Source of the DNA: Bacteroidales bacterium
GTDB lineage: Bacteria; Bacteroidota; Bacteroidia; Bacteroidales; UBA4181
NCBI GenBank assembly: GCA_031264715.1
Contig: JAISDP010000033.1
Location: 1 to 18,258, forward strand
Direction of reading: 5' to 3'
Length of the DNA stretch: 18,258 nucleotides
Shown: in pieces, positions 8,801 to 15,310 of the stretch
How the letters are laid out: each line of letters starts with the position of its first letter
Numbering within the stretch: position 1 is the first letter of the stretch
Translations under genes and position numbers: made by a program
The notes under the pieces: model-generated
What the model saw: only the letters and a program-made list of their open reading frames with translations
Told to the model about the DNA's origin: nothing
Database searches by the model: none

Positions 8801-9218
8801 CCTGACTGCCCTGTTCCAGGGTGCATTCGGATATTACACCGATACATGGCTTTTGAGATCCATCAGGGTATATTCCGAAGAAGTATACAATCTGCGATGG
8901 ACGGAAAAGGACAACAATACGGATGCCCTGGTTCCCAGGATGGGAGGCTCCGGGCTGAACGGCGAGGCGTCCGACTACCGCTACAAGAAAGCCGGTTACC
9001 TTCGCCTGAAAAATGCATCTTTGGGATATAACATACCCAGGGAACTGTTGAGCAAAATATTTGTGGAATCGGCAAGGATTTACGTGTCGGGGTACAACCT
9101 GCTGACTTTCGACAAACTGAAAAAATACCACATCGATCCCGAAGCGCCGTTCGGAAATGCAGGATATTATTATCCGCAGCAAAGAACCATCAACATCGGG
9201 CTAAACGTATCATTCTAA
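5805..9218 (+). CDS. SusC-like TonB-dependent outer membrane receptor with STN domain
   Basis: 1137 aa; imports oligosaccharides through the outer membrane with its SusD partner, powered by TonB. A basic N-terminus (residues 1-31) leads into a signal peptide (about 32-51, ending ASVYSQ). An STN domain follows (about 57-128; INDVLATIKAQTSYSFWFD), then a carboxypeptidase-like regulatory domain (about 142-213; GTVTDNAGEPMPGVNVVVQG), a TonB box-like EEVVVVGYG (220-228), the plug (from about 232; LNIRGFDSPLVIVDGVE, GSRAGNGVILVTTKRG) and the 22-strand barrel ending in NIGLNVSF. The STN domain marks it as a signalling receptor, which fits the sigma/FecR genes just upstream. ATG at 5895 (M31) is an alternative start but would remove the basic stretch common in this family. 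The 166 bp before the gene contain no TAnnTTTG box, so it may depend on the ECF sigma factor. The SusD gene starts 18 bp after the stop. Confidence 0.97.
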   Translation: MYTKIQDTGLLYPDNNKKRIIRIIRNLNNIMKISILLLTVGIFSLSASVYSQDARISIRIQDESINDVLATIKAQTSYSFWFDVNDVDVEQRVSLNISDETVKSVLSQTLKDQDVDFAMYGNHIIIAKKGTFGSLAASQGITVTGTVTDNAGEPMPGVNVVVQGTTTGVVTGSDGKYSISVPDKNAVILFSFIGYSSQETTVGDRTLINVSMVEDTREIEEVVVVGYGVQKKETLTGAVSKISSKDLTVAPVANTTNALAGRLPGLTVIQQSGQPGSDGSSLNIRGFDSPLVIVDGVEAAFHTIDPNMIESISVLKDGSASIYGSRAGNGVILVTTKRGVQQKPVFTFTTNLTLQGITSMPKPTSAGQYAELEREKWIQSGKPEEQAPFTEEQIRKYYDGSDPQYPNTDWYGELVRNWTPQQQYNLSVRGGSENVKYYGFIGYLNQQSMWKNNGGHYDRYNMQSNIDASINKNLSFLLDLAAIVESKIFPVRPQSAGGDNVWQDFWNTLPVYPAHLPDPSLVSYADGGGTGGAHVTSNYELMGYNKWDNQNFKGTGTLLYKVPGVTGLSAKLLVNAIVNYNKVSVFSKPVKYYTYDIASETYTLRGALGNMAQLNTTQNRNLSITTQASLNYDRTFAGAHHITALALFEGIDYRSDWFSASRDNFLSPAVEQMYAGDNSTAKNNGSASEDGRMSFVGRVNYDYKSKYMFEATIRADASARFSPTKRWGYFPSVSAAWRLSEDDFMQGADYLDNLKIRANYGRSGNDNVVSFQYLSGYMLQGFAGSLIGDNPMKAIYSSVIPNPNLSWEEIEISNAGIDFSFLNKKLYGEADVFYRKRTGIPASRITTFPSTFGASLPQENINSLDNRGFELMLGTRFHISDFMFDISGNVAWSRDKYIHYEEPEYTDPDEIRMNKASGNWTDRLFGYRSDKLFGSPGEIDALTFQQDNNNNTTLRPGDVRYININDDDRLDWRDQVELGARWPHWTTGFNINASYKNFDLTALFQGAFGYYTDTWLLRSIRVYSEEVYNLRWTEKDNNTDALVPRMGGSGLNGEASDYRYKKAGYLRLKNASLGYNIPRELLSKIFVESARIYVSGYNLLTFDKLKKYHIDPEAPFGNAGYYYPQQRTINIGLNVSF

Positions 9219-9236
9219 TCTTAAAAATGTAAACAG

Positions 9237-11051
9237 ATGAAAAAAATATTTGTACTTTTATTGACGGGCGTTATCTTGTTCCACTCTTGCGATTATCTTG
9301 ACAAAACGCCGTTAGACCTTATATCCGACAATGATGTGTGGACCGACGAAGCTTTGGTTGAAGCATACTTGTCCAATTCATACTATTCAATGGCTTATTT
9401 TGCCAATGAAAGTCCCGGCGTCAATTGGGACGGCGATGTTTTCTTTCCTGTTTTTGCGGTCAACCAGGTAAGCGACGAATGTATGTCGCAATGGCGCGAC
9501 TGGGGAGATGCTTTGAGATGGTACAATTACAAGTTCGGCAACCTGAAAATACAGGGCGGATTGCTTGAATGGTGGGGATATGCACCCATACGCGATCTCA
9601 ACGTATTTATCGAAAAGCTGCCCGATACCCCGTTAAGTCCCGATCTGAAAAAAACGAGGCTGGCAGAAGCCCGCTTTTTAAGGGCCTTTTCATATTTTGC
9701 TATGGTAAAGCGTTACGGCGGAGTGCCGCTGATCACCGAAGTCCAGCCGGTGGATACGCCCGAAGATAAACTGTACCCGGTCAGGGATAAGGAAGCGGCG
9801 GTATATGATTTTGTCATCAGCGAAATTGACGAGATTTATAATGATCTCAACGAAACCATGGACAAAAGCGATTTGGGACGTCCGAGCAAATACGCGGCGC
9901 TGGCTTTGAAATGCAGGGCTGCGCTGTATGCCGGGAGCATCGCCCAGTTCGGCAAACTGCAGTTGGACGGGATTGTCGGTATCCCTGCGGAAAGAGCGGA
10001 TGAATATTACCGGGCTGCCTGTGATGCTGCCGACAAAATCGTCGAGGGCGGTAAACACGCATTGTACGATGCCGATGCCGACAAAGCCGAAAATTTCAGG
10101 AACATATTCCTGGTTAAGGACAACCCCGAAGTCATATTCGCCAGGAGGCACAACAACGTCAACGGCGACCATGGCCAGGGCGGAGGCAACGGCTGGTGCG
10201 TCGACTTCTTCCAGTGTCCCCGCCCGCAGGGATGGAACCGCGGAAACCTGGACGGCGCTTACCTGGAACTGATCGAAGAATATGAATACACCGACGGGCG
10301 CTCCGGTGCGCTCGACCGCGATGCCATCCAACAGGGATTATGGACCACCGACGACCTGTGGAAAGACAAAGACCCGCGTTTCTTTGCCACATTCTACACC
10401 CAAAATACACCGTGGAAAGGGAATAAAGTGGAATATTACAAGGGCATACTGCTGCCCGACGGAACCATACAAACCACCGATTCGTACGACGGTATCCTGG
10501 CTACAGGCGACCAGGATGTTGACGGAACCTGTTTCGGGATGCTTAAATACCTGGATGAAACCCACGACAATATGGCCGGGACAAACAGCGCATGGGCTAC
10601 TTCCTCGCAGGACTGGCAGATATTCCGCATGGCCGAAGTGTACCTGAACATGGCTGAAGCCGCATTTGAACTGGGGGAAACCGCCAAAGCCCTGGAAGCG
10701 GTCAATAAAGTGCGCGACCGTGCCGGTATCGCTCTTCTTGGTTCGGTCGACCGCGCAAAGATACGCCACGAACGGAAGGTGGAACTTACTTTCGAAGGCC
10801 ACAGGTATTGGGATGTGAGAAGGTGGAGAACTGCCGTTCAGGATTTGTCGCGCGAATTTTCAGGCTTGCGCTATGTCCTGGATTACGGCAGCTATAAAGC
10901 CGGACAACCGAAATACAAACTGATTGTGATCGACCGGATTGACGGAGCTGTCAATGTCCCTTTGTTCAGGGAAGAAAACTATTATCTGCCCATCACCCTG
11001 AACAGGACTGCCAACAACCCGAAACTGGTGGAAAATCCGGGCTACAAATAA
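9237..11051 (+). CDS. SusD/RagB-like glycan-binding outer membrane lipoprotein
   Basis: 604 aa; caps the SusC barrel and binds glycan at the cell surface. The N-terminus MKKIFVLLLTGVILFHSC is a lipoprotein signal with C18 as the acylated residue, followed by DYLDKTPLDLISD, the usual SusD start; the acidic residues after the cysteine fit surface export. The N-terminal TPR-rich part shows LAEARFLRAFSYFAMVKRYGGVPLI and YAALALKCRAALYAGSIA. The C-terminal part has WQIFRMAEVYLNMAEAA, RHERKVELTFEGHRYWD and the terminal NPKLVENPGYK, all typical of RagB/SusD. It is longer than many SusD proteins (about 500-600 aa). Ligand contacts cannot be predicted from sequence alone. Confidence 0.97.
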   Translation: MKKIFVLLLTGVILFHSCDYLDKTPLDLISDNDVWTDEALVEAYLSNSYYSMAYFANESPGVNWDGDVFFPVFAVNQVSDECMSQWRDWGDALRWYNYKFGNLKIQGGLLEWWGYAPIRDLNVFIEKLPDTPLSPDLKKTRLAEARFLRAFSYFAMVKRYGGVPLITEVQPVDTPEDKLYPVRDKEAAVYDFVISEIDEIYNDLNETMDKSDLGRPSKYAALALKCRAALYAGSIAQFGKLQLDGIVGIPAERADEYYRAACDAADKIVEGGKHALYDADADKAENFRNIFLVKDNPEVIFARRHNNVNGDHGQGGGNGWCVDFFQCPRPQGWNRGNLDGAYLELIEEYEYTDGRSGALDRDAIQQGLWTTDDLWKDKDPRFFATFYTQNTPWKGNKVEYYKGILLPDGTIQTTDSYDGILATGDQDVDGTCFGMLKYLDETHDNMAGTNSAWATSSQDWQIFRMAEVYLNMAEAAFELGETAKALEAVNKVRDRAGIALLGSVDRAKIRHERKVELTFEGHRYWDVRRWRTAVQDLSREFSGLRYVLDYGSYKAGQPKYKLIVIDRIDGAVNVPLFREENYYLPITLNRTANNPKLVENPGYK

Positions 11052-11068
11052 CGGCCTCTTCTGTGGTT

Positions 11069-11099
11069 CCTGTGTCCCGAATCGTAATAGGGACACGGG
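11069..11099 (+). terminator. Stem-loop after susD, possible terminator
   Basis: CCTGTGTCCC and GGGACACGGG form a 10-bp stem (one G-U pair) around an 11-base loop, 18 bp after the susD stop. No T-run follows, so it may be a processing or attenuation element instead of a classic intrinsic terminator. Confidence 0.45.
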
Positions 11100-11354
11100 A
11101 CGCCATGGAGAAGCAAGGGAGCCGCCGGGCCAATTTTCAACAAACATGTCGTTCTTCGCATCAACCCTGTGCGTTTTTTTAACGCCGGACGCCGGAAGGC
11201 GTCTAATTTGGATAACCCCGTGCAAGCCGCAGGCGTAACTCGAGGTAGGGCATCAAATGCGCAAAAACATCCCACAGTATGAGCAAGTGGCATTAAAGAA
11301 AGTATTATCTTTGAAAGTTCAATTGGTAAGCAAACAACAAAAAATCATATCTTA

Positions 11355-11362
11355 TATCTTTG
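11355..11362 (+). promoter_or_regulatory. -7 box immediately before the first WbsX gene
   Basis: TATCTTTG matches TAnnTTTG. Only six bases separate it from the ATG at 11369, so transcription would begin at or very near the start codon (leaderless or nearly so). No clear -33 element is seen. Confidence 0.4.
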
Positions 11363-11368
11363 TATATC

Positions 11369-12583
11369 ATGACAAAAGTCACTGTTTTTTGCATCATTAT
11401 CCTGGTTTTTGCAGTCTCCTGCAAAAACCGGAACAAGCCTCCTGTTGATAAAATCACGGTAGCCTGTTACTATTTTCCCAACTATCATACCCGCGATACC
11501 GCCGATTTGCGGATCAGCCGCCAGCATTTTGATAACTGGTCGGAGTGGGAACTGGTGAAACAGGCGCGTCCGCGTTTCGAGGGACACGACCAGCCCAAGG
11601 TTCCTGCATGGGGATACCGGGATGAGAAAGACCCCGAAGTAATGCAGCAGAAAATACGCGCCGCCGCTACCCACGGCATCGATGTATTCATTTTTGACTG
11701 GTATACCTACCTTGGCAAGCCTTTCCTGAACCGTTGCCTGGACGAAGGTTTCCTGAAAGCCCGCAACACCGATTCGATAAAGTTTGCGCTCATGTGGGCC
11801 AACCACGACTGGATGGAACTGTATCCCTACACAGCGGGCGACAGGCACGAATACTTATATTCCGGAAAGGTAACGCCCGAAATGTTCGACCCGATAGGCG
11901 ACAACATCGTGAAGCAGTACTTCACAAGGCCGAATTACTGGCTCATCGACGGCAAAGCCTATTTTTCCATCTATGATATCCAGAACTTCATCAACAGCTT
12001 CGGCTCACTGGAGGCAACGCGGCAGGCAATGGACCAGCTGAACGAAAAAGCGGTCAGGGCCGGGCTGAAAGGCGTGCACTGGAATCTGGTGGCGTGGAGT
12101 ACGGCCATCCTGCCGGGACAGGACGCGCCTGCCAGCAACAGGGAACTGCTGGAAAAGCTCAAATTCGATTCGGCCACATCCTATGTATGGGTGCACCATG
12201 TCGGGCTTCAGCAGGTTCAAACCGACTACAACCAGGTGCGGGACGCATACATGACGCACTGGGACAAAGCAAAAGAAGAATACGGAACGCCGTATTATCC
12301 GAATGTCACCATGGGCTGGGACCCCAGTCCGCGAACCAACCAGGACAGGGAATGGAGCGGCAGCGGCTATGGTTATCCCTACACCAACACGATGGGCAAC
12401 AACACCCCGGAAAATTTCAAAACAGCATTGCAAATGACCCGGGACAGGCTGCTGGCCGATCCCAACGGCCCGCGCATCATGAACATCAATTGCTGGAACG
12501 AATGGACCGAAGGCAGTTACCTGGAACCCGACATCAAGACCGGGACGGCATATCTGGAGGCTGTAAAAGATGTGTTTAGGTGA
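11369..12583 (+). CDS. GH99-like / WbsX-family lipoprotein
   Basis: 404 aa. The signal MTKVTVFCIIILVFAVSC gives lipid-bearing C18; the following KNRNKPP lacks the acidic surface-export signature, so a periplasm-facing anchor is plausible. The rest is one WbsX/GH99-like (beta/alpha)8 domain (about 30-400): VACYYFPNYH, GIDVFIFDWYTYLGKPF, SIKFALMWANHDW, YWLIDGKAYFSIYD, GWDPSPRTN, NTPENFKTAL, and INCWNEWTEGSYLEPD. E378 and E381 in NEWTEG line up by pattern with the paired glutamates of GH99 endo-alpha-mannosidases, so hydrolysis of an alpha-linked glycan is likely, although the family was first named for O-antigen glycosyltransferase-like genes. An in-frame TTG lies at 11360 but ATG at 11369 is the natural start. 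The next gene is a paralog. It ends in TGA. Confidence 0.9.
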   Translation: MTKVTVFCIIILVFAVSCKNRNKPPVDKITVACYYFPNYHTRDTADLRISRQHFDNWSEWELVKQARPRFEGHDQPKVPAWGYRDEKDPEVMQQKIRAAATHGIDVFIFDWYTYLGKPFLNRCLDEGFLKARNTDSIKFALMWANHDWMELYPYTAGDRHEYLYSGKVTPEMFDPIGDNIVKQYFTRPNYWLIDGKAYFSIYDIQNFINSFGSLEATRQAMDQLNEKAVRAGLKGVHWNLVAWSTAILPGQDAPASNRELLEKLKFDSATSYVWVHHVGLQQVQTDYNQVRDAYMTHWDKAKEEYGTPYYPNVTMGWDPSPRTNQDREWSGSGYGYPYTNTMGNNTPENFKTALQMTRDRLLADPNGPRIMNINCWNEWTEGSYLEPDIKTGTAYLEAVKDVFR

Positions 12584-12636
12584 CAGCCGCCGACAATAAA
12601 CAGCGATAAATGATGAGCGCCGGTCAAAATAAAACG

Positions 12637-12743
12637 CACTGTGTTTTCACCAAAAACTCCCAGTGTTTTTACCAAAAACTCCCAATGTTTTCACTAAAAA
12701 CTCCCAGTGTTTTTATCCAAAACTCCCGGTGTTTTTAAACAGG
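12637..12743 (+). repeat. 22-bp tandem direct repeat, about 4.5 copies, between the WbsX paralogs
   Basis: Units begin at 12637, 12659, 12681, 12703 and 12725 (last one partial). Full units start with CCCAGTG (first copy CACTGTG, third CCCAATG), run through a T-tract, and end in CAAAAACT or a close variant. Inside each unit GTTTTT faces AAAAAC across about three bases, so each can form a small hairpin. There are no spacers, so it is not a CRISPR. The flanks (12584-12636 and 12744-12865) hold nothing else recognisable. Confidence 0.9.
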
Positions 12744-12865
12744 ATGATAATCAACAGTTAAGATGCATCTCGAAATGGAATTTGAAACACGTTCAGGGTG
12801 GATTTCTCGAATCAGTTATGTTTTAAAAATATCAACAAATAAATAAACAGAATAATTTTATCCAA

Positions 12866-14026
12866 ATGAAAAGAACAGTTATTTTGGCATTGTTTGCCGT
12901 TTTATGCTTGGGCCTGAACGCCCAGAAAAAGGAATACGATGTGGCAGCTTTCCTGTATCCGGCGTATGCAGCCGACGACCCGCGCCTGCGACCCTTCTGG
13001 CCATTCGGCATCGGCGAATGGGAAACCGTGGCCAACATGCAGAAGCGTTATCCCGGGCATTACTGGGATCGCAAGCCGCTCTGGGGATACATCAACGAAG
13101 CGGATCCCGCCGTGATGTCCATGGAAATAGATGTTGCCACAAAACACGGGATAAATGTTTTCATCTTCGACTGGTATTGGTATGATGGCCGTCCGTTTAT
13201 GGAAACCACGCTCGACAATGGTTTCCTGAAAGCCGATAACGTCGGGAAGATGAAATTCTACCTGATGTGGGCCAACCACGAAGTGGTAAACGTTTGGGAT
13301 ACCCGCCTGGCCAGTGTCAAAGAAGATAACGTGATCTGGACCGGCAAGGTCGACCGCCAGGAATTTGAGAAGATATGCAAACGGAACATTGAAAAATATT
13401 TCAAGCACCCGCAATATTACAAAATCGACGGCAAACCGGTATTCATGATCTATGACGTGCCGCAGCTCATTGCCGGCTTGGGCGGACTGGAACAAACCAT
13501 CGACGCGCTCAAATGGTTTGCGGCCGAAACCAAAAAGGCCGGTTTCCCGGGATTAGACCTGCAACTTACCATGTGGGCCATCAATGTGAACTACAGCGGC
13601 GTTGACGGCAGTAAAACCAAAGAACCGGACAGGGATTTTGTGAAAAAGCTCGGATTTACGAGCGCTACCCATTACCAGTTTGTACATTTCACCAATGTAA
13701 ACCGCGACTATATGGAAATCATGGAAGACGTGAAAAAGGAATGGGCGCGCATCGATGCAACATTCGACCTGGCATATTATCCGCACGTCAGCGTGGGATG
13801 GGATAACAGCCCGCGTACAGGGAACAGCGCCGTAGTGAAAAACAACACGCCGGAAAATTTCGCCAAAGCCCTAAGGATGGCAAAGGATTATGCGGACAGC
13901 CATCCCGGACAGGTTCCGCTCATTACCGTCAACAGCTGGAACGAATGGACGGAAACAAGCTATCTGCAACCTTGCAACGTTTTCGGATACGGATACCTGG
14001 AGGCTGTGAAAGACGTTTTTAAATGA
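12866..14026 (+). CDS. GH99-like / WbsX-family secreted protein, paralog of the upstream gene
   Basis: 386 aa. The signal peptide MKRTVILALFAVLCLGLNA suits cleavage before QKKEYDV by signal peptidase I (the cysteine at 14 is not in a lipobox), so this copy is probably soluble in the periplasm. The fold matches the upstream gene block by block: YDVAAFLYPAYAADD, GINVFIFDWYWYDGRPFME, MKFYLMWANHE, YKIDGKPVFMIYDV, GWDNSPRTGN, NTPENFAKALRMA, VNSWNEWTETSYLQP. The paired glutamates are E360 and E363. Compared with its neighbour the residue after E363 is T instead of G, and the later EP is QP, hinting at different specificity. No TAnnTTTG box lies in the 282 bp before it, so it may be read through from the upstream gene across the tandem repeat. 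Confidence 0.9.
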   Translation: MKRTVILALFAVLCLGLNAQKKEYDVAAFLYPAYAADDPRLRPFWPFGIGEWETVANMQKRYPGHYWDRKPLWGYINEADPAVMSMEIDVATKHGINVFIFDWYWYDGRPFMETTLDNGFLKADNVGKMKFYLMWANHEVVNVWDTRLASVKEDNVIWTGKVDRQEFEKICKRNIEKYFKHPQYYKIDGKPVFMIYDVPQLIAGLGGLEQTIDALKWFAAETKKAGFPGLDLQLTMWAINVNYSGVDGSKTKEPDRDFVKKLGFTSATHYQFVHFTNVNRDYMEIMEDVKKEWARIDATFDLAYYPHVSVGWDNSPRTGNSAVVKNNTPENFAKALRMAKDYADSHPGQVPLITVNSWNEWTETSYLQPCNVFGYGYLEAVKDVFK

Positions 14027-14079
14027 TGAAGCGTCAACTCCACCACTGACAGCGGTGGTAGAAATAGAAGTAGCGGTTT

Positions 14080-14113
14080 CAACCTGTCAGTAGCTTCGCA
14101 GCCTGACAGGTTG
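14080..14113 (+). terminator. Long stem-loop closing the PUL
   Basis: CAACCTGTCAG and CTGACAGGTTG form a perfect 11-bp stem around a 12-base loop, 53 bp after the last PUL gene. There is no T-run. A weaker 5-bp stem (CCACC/GGTGG, 14040-14058) precedes it. It could act as a bidirectional terminator or be a dispersed palindromic repeat. Confidence 0.5.
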
Positions 14114-14227
14114 ATATACGTAAGCTTACATAAACGACCTTACAAATATGAAGTTTATCAATAAAGATGAGCATACTGCAAAGTATGTTGTAAATAAGGT
14201 TAATGGAAAAAACGTAAATATAAAGAT

Positions 14228-15142
14228 TTGGATCGAACTTTAGAAAACGATAACTTTGCAGAAAATATTAATAATAATGGACAGGAAGAAAATAAACAAA
14301 CCGGAATGGATAACAGACAAGCAGTGGAAGGCAGTGCCATCAGTGGAACATTGGCAGAGCCAGAAAAGCGGGATGGAATATCACGAACAGTTGCCTCCAC
14401 GAACCTTGCAGGAAACACAAACAATGTTTATGATGCTGAGGAACTCGAAGAACTGGAATCAAGGGGAATAAACCCTTATTGGGATAAAACAAAGCTTAGG
14501 AAAGAATTAAAAAATCAGGCGCAACAAAATGGTGTTTGGCTTGAAAATTCGTACCTGGATGATAAGGTTTTAATTCACGACCAAAAGAGAACCGGAACAT
14601 CTGAAAATGATGTTTATAAAAATCCCGACGGAAAAACACTTACAAAAGTAAATAATCTTGCCTATGTAAACGGGGCAGAGCGTAGCAACAACCTAAATTC
14701 CATTATTGACAGGCTGAACTCGCACAACGAGTTATTCCCGAATGTTACATATACTATAAAGGGATTTATGGATAACAAAGACGGTTATCCATCGTTGGTA
14801 TTGGAACAAATGGAAATTAATGCAGAGCGCAACGCAACACAGGAAGAGATAGATGAGCATTTAACTAAAGCCGGCTTTAAGAAAGATGGCATAAGGGAAT
14901 GGAGTAATGGGCATGAGGTTTGGGGCAATGGCAAATACGAACTGTTTGATGCGCGACCGGCTAATGTATTGATGGGAAAAGACGGTAATCTTTATTTTGT
15001 AGATACTGTACCTCATTCAGTTGCTTATATAAATCAGGGATATAATATACAAACGCAAGGAATAGAGATAAGTGAACCTATAAGCGATAGTATAGAAGAT
15101 GAGCAACAAGTAAGTGAACAAAAACCACTTACTCACTCATAG
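14228..15142 (+). CDS. Protein with polyvalent-protein-kinase-like domain
   Basis: Up to 304 aa if started at TTG 14228; ATG at 14306 (M27) is the first methionine start. Residues 1-80 are a low-complexity N/E/Q-rich linker. From about 85 the protein resembles the putative polyvalent kinase domain found in large multi-domain proteins of Bacteroidota phages and conjugative elements: NPYWDKTKLRKEL, VYKNPDGKTLTKVNNL (K140 as likely nucleotide-contacting lysine), SLVLEQMEINAERNAT, and FDARPANVLMGKDGNLYFVDT, where D241, N246 and D259 sit where a kinase fold places its catalytic Asp, Asn and Mg-binding Asp. The family assignment is from memory of its motifs. The short length, weak start and lack of other polyvalent modules suggest a fragment of a larger protein. 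It uses TGG for tryptophan at four places and ends in TAG. Confidence 0.6.
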   Translation: MDRTLENDNFAENINNNGQEENKQTGMDNRQAVEGSAISGTLAEPEKRDGISRTVASTNLAGNTNNVYDAEELEELESRGINPYWDKTKLRKELKNQAQQNGVWLENSYLDDKVLIHDQKRTGTSENDVYKNPDGKTLTKVNNLAYVNGAERSNNLNSIIDRLNSHNELFPNVTYTIKGFMDNKDGYPSLVLEQMEINAERNATQEEIDEHLTKAGFKKDGIREWSNGHEVWGNGKYELFDARPANVLMGKDGNLYFVDTVPHSVAYINQGYNIQTQGIEISEPISDSIEDEQQVSEQKPLTHS

Positions 15143-15180
15143 ATTCTTGCAAAACAAATAGAAGAAAATGACCTTCCTGA

Positions 15181-15303
15181 ATGGCTGCATCGCCACTGTA
15201 TGAAGGAAGACTTAGGGAAGAAGCGGAAAAGGCAAGGAAGTTTATTGAGGAAAATAAATGTGGGACTCTTCCTCCAAGTAAGATTACAGGAACATTTAGA
15301 TAA
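15181..15303 (+). pseudogene. Short C-terminal fragment of an unknown island protein
   Basis: A 40-codon frame, MAASPLYEGRLREEAEKA followed by RKFIEENKCGTLPPSK, ends in TAA. It is helical, charged and believable as the tail of a protein, but directly upstream in the same frame are two TGA codons (15169-15171 and 15178-15180) and no intact beginning. The next frame starts 7 bp after its stop, as in tightly packed phage genes. Function unknown. Confidence 0.35.
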
Positions 15304-15310
15304 ATAATAT

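Larger units (their letters stand above)
11052..11368. other. 317-bp intergenic region between susD and the first WbsX gene
   Basis: No gene is seen. It holds the stem-loop at 11069-11099, a second short stem at 11187-11204 (GGACGCC, GGAA loop, GGCGTCT), an A/T-rich stretch from about 11270, and a promoter box just before the next ATG. This separates susCD from the downstream enzymes as transcription units. Confidence 0.55.

Noticed and set aside
9690..10331. 213-codon minus-strand frame inside the susD gene
   Set aside because: Antisense shadow of a well-supported SusD coding sequence.
12637..12743. CRISPR array
   Set aside because: The 22-bp units are directly adjacent with no spacers and no cas genes nearby.
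14256..14471. Alternative 71-codon frame (MDRKKINKPEWITDKQW...) overlapping the kinase-like gene
   Set aside because: It looks protein-like and contains several tryptophans, but stops at 14471 while the overlapping frame continues into the kinase-like domain. I prefer the longer frame; a genuine overlapping remnant cannot be excluded.
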